DNA from: Mantamonas sphyraenae
Taxonomy: Eukaryota; CRuMs; Mantamonadidae
Assembly (NCBI GenBank): GCA_026936335.1
Contig: JAPMXV010000019.1
Span: 1-64,000 of the forward strand
DNA: 64,000 nucleotides
Direction of reading: 5' to 3'
The notes beneath the pieces are model-generated. The model was not told the DNA's origin, did no database searches, and saw nothing but the letters and a program-made list of their open reading frames with translations. This document shows positions 52,985-62,500 of this stretch, piece by piece. Each line of letters begins with the position of its first letter. The stretch's first letter is position 1. Position numbers and translations under genes: made by a program.

Positions 52985-53914
52985 TCACTTGCGCCCCGCT
53001 TTGCTCAGCAAATGGATCAGTTCGGTGCCCACATATGGCAGCTCGAGGCCAAACTTTGAAGCGAGGCTGGGTGGCACAAAGCGGCCGCCAAGGTAGTGGA
53101 TGCCCTCGTACTTGAGCATGCAAGGCTTGGGTGCACCCAGAGACACAACCATGTCTGCAGTGACACCAAGGTTGTGCACGGGTCCTTCCTGCACATCCCA
53201 TCCCGATGGCACGTCCACAGAGACCACCGGTTTGTCCGTGACTGCCAGCTGGAGGAGCACCTGGTCAAAAGGCGCCCGCACACCCTTGCCACCCTTGAAA
53301 CTGTACCCAAAGATGGCATCCACGATCAAATCCGACACTCGATCGTTTCTCCAAGAGAATCCACGTCGATAAGCTCCACTCCACAGCGCTGGGCCCCTTT
53401 CAGCAACGACTCGGCCAGATCTCCCTTTTTCACCTTGGGGGCACACAGTGTCGGGTGTAGCCCATCATCAGAAGCTGCCGGGCAGCGATGAATCCATCAC
53501 ATCCATTGTCTGTATTGGAATAGCCGTGCAGTTCAGGGATTCCGAGCATGGGTCAGTGGAATTCCCCGGGCTTTGCCGTCCCCGAAGCCCCCAACCCCCG
53601 TTTCTCCGGAGCCGGGAAAAAGCCATGAAGCTTTGACGGTGGGGACCAAGTCACTCTCATGAAAGGGGAAACGTACTGCCAGGGCCAGATATGACCAACA
53701 CACGGTCGTATGCCACGCTGAGCTCGCTCTTCTCCACGAGAAGGCCCGAGTGCGGGAACTGAGCTGCGATGGCCAGTGCCACCGCCTGACCTGCCATCTC
53801 CATCAGTTGATAGTCGTCAAAGGCATAGCCTTCGTCGCTCTCTTTGTCCAGCAGATACTTGTCCAGCTCAGCCGACTGTTCTGCATCCAAGGTGGAGAAG
53901 GAGGAGGTGGACAT
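52985..53914 (-). CDS. NAXE: NAD(P)HX epimerase with two apparent 1-nt deletions
   Basis: Exon 1 (53914-53677) encodes MSTSSFSTLDAEQ, the DDYQLMEMAGQAVA helix and VLVISGPG. A 167-bp intron (gtacgt...atacag) joins it to NNGCDGFIAARQLLMMGYT, the substrate-binding GPGNNGGDG loop with Cys for one Gly. Two frame breaks follow. Near 53452 the frame is restored by one extra base in a C run (GYT then LCAPKVKKGD). Near 53337 one extra base restores IE then SDLIVDAIFGYSFKGG. The rest (PVVSVDVPSGWDVQEG, YHYLGGRFVPP-like IHYLGGRFVPPSLA) is intact to KAGRK. NAXE interconverts R and S epimers of hydrated NAD(P)H for repair. The complete protein would be about 254 residues. Either two base-call errors or a very young pseudogene. 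Confidence 0.85.
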
Positions 53915-53976
53915 TTTCAGAAAAGAGTTTCACTGCTTCCTCCAGCGCTTCACGCCCACACATCTCACTCACCACA

Positions 53977-56545
53977 TCACCACAGGCGCTGCTTTGCATA
54001 TGTGCTCACATCGATGGTGGCATTGGAGCAGGCTTTGATCTCGTAGTACTGGACCTTGCCAGGGACTTCCCCAGCGGCCGGGTAGGATGGGCCGCAGACG
54101 AGATCGTCAAAGACCTTGGAGCAGTAGGGACGTGCAGAGAAGGATGATTCATCCTTTTTGCCATTGACAAGGGCAGAGCGCACACGCACCTTTTGTAGGC
54201 CGTTGGCGCATGTCCATAGCTCGTTGCGCAGTTCGCCTGCACTGGCCTTGGGGAAGCCCTCCTCGCAGCAGCATTGGTCGACAAAGACACGCCAGCCATT
54301 GTACTTGGCAAACTCGTGGTTTCGCATGTACGTCTGCGTGTCGTTGATCTGCTGCACGGTGGCCGGCACCAGGCTGCTGTTGACGCTGCCATACACAATA
54401 CCCAGCAGTGCAAAGCCCAGCGCCGTGAAGGAGAGCACACCCATGATGAGAAAGAACTTGATCATATCCCGCAGCACATACTCGTTGAGTTTGCGGTCCA
54501 CCGCGCGGCGCACGACAATGCGATCGTCCTCGGTCAGCTCGTCCATGGCGTCCAGACGCACAATGAGTTCGATCTGTTCCATTTCCAGGCCCTTGGGCAG
54601 TTGGATATCCGATTCGTCCTGTGGGTAGCCCTCCTGTTCGATGATGTGCACCACCCTGTTCTCACGCTCCCTGGCACGGCGCAGGTGCACGAGCCCGCCA
54701 AAGATGGCGCCCAGGATGGGCAAGCCCACATTGGTGAGTGCCAGCCCCAGGGCGTGGTCGTTGTTCAGTGACAAGCCCATGGCCAACGCCAACCCAAAGA
54801 GGGCGTTGCACATGTTGCCCCAGTTGGTTGCCGTGGCCACAAAGTCCAGCACGTCCGAGATGTACGGGCGACTGTACATGGAAAGACCCGTAAACAGACC
54901 GTGGATGATGCTCATGCACAGCAACGCCGCGTATGGCTGAGCGTTCAGGTACACAGCCACACACACGAGAATCAGACGCTGCACCATCAGGATGAGCTTG
55001 TAGTATCGCCAACCATACTCATACTGGCCATACAACGAACGCGCCGAGTTTTCCGTCAACGATTGGCGCTCGTCCCACTTTTCTGCGTCTGTGACGCCGT
55101 CTGCGGGCATCTCGTTCAGGAACTTTTCGCTCATGTTGGTCAGTTTGTGCCACAGGAGGGGCATGCCTACACTGAAGCAAAAGAAGATGAGGAGGCCCGC
55201 GGGCACGTAAAACGGGAGGATCTCGCGGTTGCATGAGAGAGAGGAGTCGGCGACGAGGCGCAGGTCAGTAATCTGCGGACACAGCTGGTTGGTGATGATG
55301 CACTTGTCGAGAAAGGCACAGGGTTCGCAAAAGTTCTTGGAAAGGGAGAAGCTGGTGATGTCGCGGCTCTGTGCGGCAGCGCTGCTCTTGTCGACAAAGC
55401 GGGAGCCCGCGGGGCAAGTGCGTTCGACACACACCGACGCACTCAGCACGGTTTTGGTGATGGGGATGTACAGAAAGGTGAGCACGAGCATCATGAGCTC
55501 GACAAAGTTGCTCTTGGCAAAGGTGGACACGCGTTTGAGCACACGACGCCCCGACGCAAAGGGCAGGAAACACCAGCGCAACAGCAGCAGCACGCCGATG
55601 GCCAGACACATGCGCCCCAAACCCAGGATGGCGGAATCCAGAGTCGATTGGGATGCGGTTTCATCCCCCCGCAGTGCCTCTGGAATGAGGGCGTCAAACA
55701 AGCCCGAGGCGAGGTAGCCCACAAAGAGGAGACCCAGCGCAACAAACAGATCGCGCGCAAGTACGCCGGCACCTGCACACAGACGCAAACAACGGTGGTG
55801 TACGGTTGCACACGGAGCATGTGCACACAGTGGGGTCGCGAAAGGGTCAGCGATTGGCCAGGGTCACCTGCGGGAGGGGCGACAAGCTGGGTGTAGAAAA
55901 AACGGCCAGCGCGAAAAGTACCGGTCGAACCGAGCTTGGAAAAAACTGGAGCGGCCACACGTGCGGCAAGGAAAGGCACAGGAGACAAAACACAGCAAGG
56001 AACTGACTCTTTTTGGATTCGAGGTTCTCGCGTTGGCGCATCTCGACGTGCACACTCTTCTTCTTCTGCTCACGAGCGGCCGCCTGGATCTTGGAGTGGA
56101 GCCGTCGGAGTTGGAAGCGCTGCCACCAGGTGGAGGAGGTGGCAGAGATGATGACGATGGCGAGGAGGATGGCGCCGACGACAAAGAAGCCCGTGGTGTA
56201 GTTTGTGTTTGTGAGGTCGCTGGTGGGCAGGAGGATGATGACAACGCCCGAGGTGAGGGAAAACATGGAGGCGAGGAGCATGAAGTACCACAGGACCACA
56301 AAGGCATTCTTGAAGAACATGAGCATGGCAAAGGTACACATGAGGGGCACGACACACGTGAGCACCAGGAAGTTGGCACGAAAGTCGAGGCCCGTGACGC
56401 TGGTGTCCACCAACACGGCAGGCGTCCACTGCACCACAAACTGCTTCCAAAGCGAGGGCCAGGGCACATCCAATGTGTTGACCAGCGCCAAATACTGCAC
56501 CCACGTCACAAAGATTTCCAGGAGATTGACTCCAGGAAGGGACAT
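53977..56545 (-). CDS. Polytopic membrane protein of the GCC2/GCC3-associated TM type
   Basis: Exons 56545-56008 and 55772-53977, with a 235-bp intron (gtcagt...gtgcag), give 777 residues. The opening MSLPGVNLLEIFVTWVQYLALVNTLDVPWPSLWKQF resembles the membrane-entry segment that follows Cys-rich (GCC2/GCC3 or EGF-like) ectodomains in large protist surface proteins, where it starts a multi-TM bundle. Such an ectodomain is absent here. About eight TM segments are seen, with a Cys-rich loop between TMs (CVERTCPAGSRF, NFCEPCAFLDKCIITNQLCPQ), a charged cytosolic stretch (EQIELIVRLDAMDELTEDD) and a last TM before a Cys-containing lumenal tail (VDQCCCEEG). Function unknown; a channel or receptor is plausible. 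Divergent to HUS1, 68 bp between ATGs. Confidence 0.75.
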
Positions 56546-56613
56546 GGCCGTGGGGTGAAGTGTCGGGTTGCCTCGTCCGGCGCAGTGCTGCGCAGCCAAA
56601 AACTCCACCACCC
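56546..56613. promoter_or_regulatory. 68-bp divergent promoter, HUS1 and polytopic membrane protein
   Basis: This spacer between two divergent ATGs is moderately GC-rich and has no TATA box. Together with the gaps at 15734-15780, 28725-28775 and 32372-32431 it shows that tiny bidirectional promoters are the rule in this region. Confidence 0.5.
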
Positions 56614-57750
56614 ATGCGGTTCCGGGCCAAGCTGTTCAACGCAGACCTGCTGCACAAGGTCATCCAGGCGTGCAGTAAGATCAGCAAGGAATGCGTGGTC
56701 CACCTGACCCCCTCGAGCGTGCAACTGGCTGCGCCGAGCACCGACTTGGCTGTGTACGCCAGCATTGACATCGTACGTGGAAGTGACTGCTCCCAGAGGG
56801 GTGGCGGTGAGGCTATAGAGTTGTTTTTACACGAGGGTGGCAGCTGTGTGGGGATACCGTGGAACTAGGGCGACCGCTGCGTTTGCTTGAAAGCCGGTCC
56901 TGATCACCAGCAAGTTCCTGACACGGTGCTTCCTCTGCTCCCACCGCCATTCCCTCTCTCCGTCTCCCACCCCACGCCTCACCCGTCCAAAACAAATTCA
57001 CGAAACACGCACAGGAATCATTATTCAACTCGTTCCGATGCGAAAGTATGAACGACAACAAGATCAGCTTTGAGCTGAGTCTGGACCACTTGGAAAACGC
57101 CATCAAGTCTGCCTTGATGGCCTCCGAGACGACACTGAAGCTGGCCAAGAAGGACGGAGAGCCATTCTTGAGTGTAGACGTGGTGACAGAACATGTGGGT
57201 GGTGGCATGGAGCAGCGGGGCGTTGTAGGCTCCTGTGACGATGAAGCTGACACCAACGGGCGTCCCATCTCAGCCATACAACTTTAACATCACACAGGAC
57301 GTGCCCATTCGTGTGCTGCGCGCAACCGAGATTCCACAGTACCTGGAGCCCGAAATGGACGCAGGAGAGGTGATGCTGATGATGCCCAACCTGCGCACGG
57401 TGCAAACAGTATCGGACAAGATGACACGAGTGTCGGACAAGATGCGTGTGCGTGTTTCGATGGAAGGGAAGCTGACGTTGGGCGTGGAGACGGAACAGGT
57501 GCTGATCCAGACGCACTTTTCCAGTCTGGCGCTGCCTGACGTGAACGGCAAGCCACTGGAGTATTCAGACGCAGAGGCGTCGTGTCGGATCAGCGGCAAG
57601 AAGATGGCCAAGTTCATGGGCTGTCTCACTGTGGTTCCTCAGGATGTGATTGTGTCGCTGAGCGAGGACGGTCCGCTGGTGTTCAACGTGTTTGCCAACG
57701 ATACCCACGTGCGCATGAACTACACCGTGGCTGTGTCTGTGGATGTGTAG
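56614..57750 (+). CDS. HUS1: Checkpoint clamp subunit HUS1
   Basis: Exons 56614-56772, 57015-57182 and 57274-57750 give 267 residues; a second possible donor at 57195 would add four. The N-terminus MRFRAKLFNADLLHKVIQACSKISKECVVHLTPSSVQL matches HUS1 (MKFRAK start), not PCNA, which starts with MFEAR-like sequence and has different loops. Exon 2 reads ESLFNSFRCESMNDNKISFELSLDHLENAIKSA, exon 3 begins PYNFNITQDVPIRVLRATEIPQYLEPE. The end is DTHVRMNYTVAVSVDV, a terminal strand of the clamp fold. HUS1 forms the 9-1-1 ring with RAD9 and RAD1 and recruits ATR signalling to damaged DNA. The third exon acceptor (catctcag) is strong. Confidence 0.9.
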
Positions 57751-57784
57751 GGAGTGTTTATAGCAATGGACGTTTTTCGTCCAC

Positions 57785-58669
57785 CTACTCGTCCTTTCCC
57801 GTGGCCGCGCGGAGGTTCTGCGGATGGGAGTCCATGCGACCCAGCTTCTGCAGGTCACGCAGCATGGTGACGGCGGGCAGCTTCATGTTGGCCAGGGAGC
57901 GCATGGCGTTTTGGAGGGCCTTCTTGGCGTCGTAGGGGTTGTTGAGCAGGTCGGCGAAGGAGAAGCTCTTGGCCTTCTCTTCACTAGGTCCTTGGCAGTT
58001 GATCTTGCCACACTCGCTGTAGCAGCCGGCCTATGTGTGGTGCCAGAGGATGCATGTGGGAGCGCAGCGGGTGTCAGTGGGGTGAGTGGGGTGGGAAAGA
58101 GCACTGCCAAGGAGCAGGCGCGCAGTCGGGGTGTGTGCGGAAGGGGGCTTTTTTCCCAACGCACCTCCTGGGCACCCTGCATGGTGCGTGTGCACTCGCT
58201 CATGCACGTTTGCTTCTTGGCACACTCTGCAGACTCGTACCACGCCTCCTGCTTGTTTTCTGCGAGGCCGAGCACCTACGGAAGCGACACGTGCGCAGTG
58301 TGGAGAGTCAGCAGAGGGAATCAGCTTGGCACAAAATCGTGACGGGCGAAAGGAAGCGCAACGGAGCTACAGACGACTTGAAGCGCAGTGCAGCGAGAGG
58401 CAACAGGGAAGGATGGGCGTGCCACTTGGTGTGCTACACTCGACATTGTGACGTACCTGCTGCATGGCCAGTCCCATGGCCTGAGCGGCGCTGCCTCCAG
58501 CTTGGCTTGCCACGTTGTCCTCTTCCTCCTCTGCACACAAACACACAGTGCAGACAGGAGCAAGACACCCAACACAAAGACGGACACTACGCGCATGTGG
58601 GCTGCAGTGGGAGTTTGGGTGTGGTTGGTTTGTGTGGAGACACGTGCGCATCGAACGAAAAAGGCTCAT
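57785..58669 (-). CDS. Small Cys-rich protein, likely secreted; N-terminus unresolved
   Basis: Three exons are clear from the C-terminus: 58030-57785, 58275-58165, and one ending at 58457 upstream. Together they read EEEDNVASQAGGSAAQAMGLAMQQ, VLGLAENKQEAWYESAECAKKQTCMSECTRTMQGAQE, AGCYSECGKINCQGPSEEKAKSFSFADLLNNPYDAKKA and so on to TGKDE. Six Cys have spacing C5C3C11C3C4C. Just upstream an ATG at 58596 starts a textbook signal peptide (MRVVSVFVLGVLLLSALC) but in a frame one base off. Alternatively, a 60-bp intron (gtagtg...gtgcag) joins an exon from an ATG at 58669 in frame and removes that peptide. The family is not recognised. Confidence 0.6.
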
Positions 58670-58693
58670 TCACATCCATTCTCTCTGCTCTGC

Positions 58694-59551
58694 TCAATCC
58701 AACGCTTCGTCATGCTCTCGTTCCATGGACCGCAAGTGCTGCTTGCTGTCCTTCTTTGCAGCCGTACGCATGCGTCTCATCTTCTTGCGCACTTCCTTGT
58801 CGTGTTTTCGCAGTTGGCGCAGGGCAGGAGTATCCAGTCCCAGCTCAGCCTCCATAATGACGTTGTCGATCTCACGATGCGATGTGTCCATGGCCTGGAT
58901 GGTTTGAAGCACCGACGCAGCCGTGGCTGGTCCTTGCGAGTGCCTGTGCCTGGAAGCAGCCGCGGCCGCAACACCCGCCCCGCCTTCCAGCGAGCCCACC
59001 ACCGTTTGGATGGGCACCTCCTCCAGATCGGTCATCAGCTGTTCCAATTCACCCAAATCCTCGTCGCCCACGTGGCTGATGGTTCGTCGCACTCGTGGTG
59101 TGTTGACCGGCGACTCGTGTGCGTCGTCTGCGTCTCCCTCCTCGCTCCCACTGCTGCTGCCACTGGCCAGTCTTGGCGCCACAAACATGGGAGGTGTCAG
59201 CATGGCTTGTGGCGCACGGTGTGCCACTGCGGCTCTCCGTTCTGCTGCCGTCTTGACTCCTGGCAGCTTGTCGACTGGCCTTTGCCCTCCTCCCGACGAC
59301 GACGAGGACATCCGTTTGCGTTGCGATGGCATGGACATGCTCTTTTCGTGTCCTTCTGCATCCACCATGGTCACCATGACGCCTGCGCCCATGAGCGATG
59401 GCCCTGTGCCCTGTGGGAATGGGTACTCGTTGCCAGGGCCTGTGTCGGCATCCCAAACCACCTGTTCCAGACCATCGATGTCGGATTCCAGGTCCGCACC
59501 GTGTGAGTGGCCATGATGATGTTGGGCGTGCTTGTGTGCATGGCTGCAGTT

Positions 59552-59584
<33 letters not shown>

Positions 59585-62500
59585 CACACTGTCTGTGGAG
59601 CTCTCATCGAAGAACCCTTGCTCCTCCAGCCGACTGGCCAAACTGTCGCTGATGTGGAAGGACTTGCCATCCAGCATCTTTTGCTTGCGTTCACCGACGG
59701 CCTTTGCCGTCTGGCGAGCGCTCTCCGAGGCCACGTACGCCTCCGCCTGGGCCAGGATGTCGTACAGCGCACGGAGTTTGCCAAAGTGGACAAACGCGAG
59801 AGCAACGCCCAGCAGACCGCCCAACCCGGCAATGATGACCACATGGGTGATGCTCTGCGGATAGCAGCGCATACACACGGTGAACGCCGACCCAATGGCG
59901 ATCACAGCCAGAAGGCAAAAGAGAGCCTTCATGCTGCGGAACTGCGCCAACGAATGGCGTCCCGATCCCACCATGGAGTGCAACCACGGATGGTTTGTTT
60001 TTGCGTCGCCCAGGATGCCTCTGCGCAGGGCAAAGCACATGCGCAACACTTTGACGGAGGGTGCTTGGGCCACGACGGCAGAGGATGCCGTCACGCCGAT
60101 GCCTCCAAAGTCACCAATGGCCCCTTCTGTCGCGTACGAATGCATGTGTTGCTGTGAGGTGATGCCTGAATGGTTGCTGTTGCTCACTGAGCTACTGCGC
60201 GTCACACGACTGCCTGCGCTGCCGTCGCTTGCGTCACTGTGTCCACTGCTTGATTTGTCCAGCCCTCGCATGCCAGCCATGCCTGTGGCAGGCACGCTGA
60301 GAAACATGCTCGACTCGTTGCATGGCGCCGCACCGACGCTTTGCCGTCCGTCCTCGCCTCCGTCAGCGCCATGTGAGAGACGTGAGAGACGTGAGGCACG
60401 CGAGGCACGCGAGGCCGGTGTGACGCGAGCGGATCGTTTGTGCTGGTGGGCCTTGAGACGCGCGGACATGGCGGCGGCGTCGGAGATACAGGCGACTTTG
60501 AGTATCTCGGCGTGAGGCACGTGAGCAAGCATGGTGCCTGAGGCCACGCTGTTGAGGAGAGCGGTGTACCGCAACATGAGGACGGTCACGTAGATGGGCA
60601 GCAGGATGGCAGCAATGTCCGTGTAGAGCATGGCCGAGTTGCACTCCTCTGGATCCAGGCCAGGGAAGCGAAAGGAGCCCGTCACCGGGACCACGCCGTC
60701 CGCTTGGTAGGGACACAGAGCTGTGGCGTATGGGAATGCACCGGTGGGGAGGGAAGCCAGGTGCACGGGAGATGCCATAAAGTTTGTGTTGACGGTGAAG
60801 CGAGACGGGGTCGTGGGTGGGATGTAGTACGTGCGAGTGGTCTGCACAAAGGTGAGATTGAGGACGGTGGGAGACATCCAGGAGGCCTCCAGTTGCCACC
60901 AGGCCGGCGAGGTCAACTGCACGTTCACCACGCGTGAAATGTCCTCCAGCGTGGGCAGGGCAGGCATGTTGGTGTCATGGGAAAAGTACACCAACATGCC
61001 GTCGCCTGGACCCACATCGAAAAGGTAGGCGTCGTTGTTGACCGCACTGGAGTACTTGCGAATCTCGGTGACGCAGGGGCCCACCACGGCGCGTTGCACG
61101 GTGACCCACGAGTCGTTGGTGCTGGCCGCGAGTTGGTCCTCTGTGCGCACCGCGGTGGGCACGACGCGCAGACTTGTGGGTGGCGTGGAAGCGAGCCCCG
61201 CATACAACACCTGCGCCACACGTGGCGAGCTCCAGTGTCCAAAGACCACAGTGGGGCTGGAGATCAGCACGGACGACGCACTGCGCAGGTGCACAACAGC
61301 CTCGGCCGCCGCCGTGCTGTTGACACTCGGGCGCTGCGTGTCTTGATCAAACACCAGTTCGATCAACGTCAGAATTAGAGGCGGCGGACGAGGATGTCCT
61401 CTGTCCAACCTGCCACCTCGAGGCGACGGAGGCTGCGGCAGCAACGCATTCAAGGCAGGGATGGCCTCGGGATACACAGTGCGCACGAGGGGACCAGGCA
61501 CAGGGTGCATGAGTACACCCGTGAGCATGGGCGCCCTACGTTCACCCCAGCTACCCGTGGGGGCCACGCCCACCTTGCCTGTGAGGGAGGCCACTCCGAC
61601 AGCACTGAACATCGGTTGCACCAAACTGATGGACACCGCGTCGACCGAGTACACGGGTGTAGCACCTGCATGGGCGGTGATGGCCGTAATGTTGAGTTGC
61701 AACACGCGTGCGGACAGCCACCTGGACGACAAGCTGTTGCCGAGCACAGGACAGTGCACACGCAACACTTCGTCTCCGAGCGTCGTTTCCATGTCCTGGT
61801 CAAATTGCACACGCACCAGGTCGCCCACCGACATGATGGCATCCTGACCGGCTGTGGCCGGGTTGCCCAGAATGTGCACTGCCGTCACATGCGGTCGTGT
61901 GAGGCCACCACCGCCTCCTCCTCCTCCAGCTCCACCAGCCAAAGGGTCAACCACAAGCGACACTGCGCTGGGCGCCCACCGTGCCACGTCACGGTCTGTC
62001 ACGGCTGTGCTGACGAGTGCTACGTCTCCAGAAGGCAGCACCTGCACAGACACGGACGAATCGTTGCGCCATGGCATAAGGAGGATGGAGGACGACGCAT
62101 TGTTCTGCTCCGTCAACGTGGATGTGTCGTCGGACGCCACCACCGAGGCGTCGCTTGACACGATGCGAATCCATTCGTTGATAAGCTTCTCCACGCCGGC
62201 CACAGACGCCAGCGAGGCTGTGGATCGCGACTGGTTGAGTTGGCAGTTAAAGTGGAGCTGAACTGTGCCCACGTCACTCAGGGTGAGCTGTGTCAACCGC
62301 ACTGCCGTGCGTTTTACCCAAAACGTCACCACAGGCGCAGCGTCACGTTGCTGTGCCGTGTTGCCCTGCTGCAACACGGCACGCACTTGCACGGGGATGC
62401 CCTTTGCACTTGTTGTGTGTGTGTTGTTGTTGCTGCTGTTGTTCACCAGCGCCAATGCATCGACGTCGAGCTCGACGAGGATGGCTGTTTGCAACAGTGT

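Noticed and set aside
56614-57750. First read as PCNA
   Set aside because: The MRFRAK start, the loop lengths and the exon 2 and 3 sequences fit HUS1. PCNA-specific motifs such as the interdomain loop are missing.
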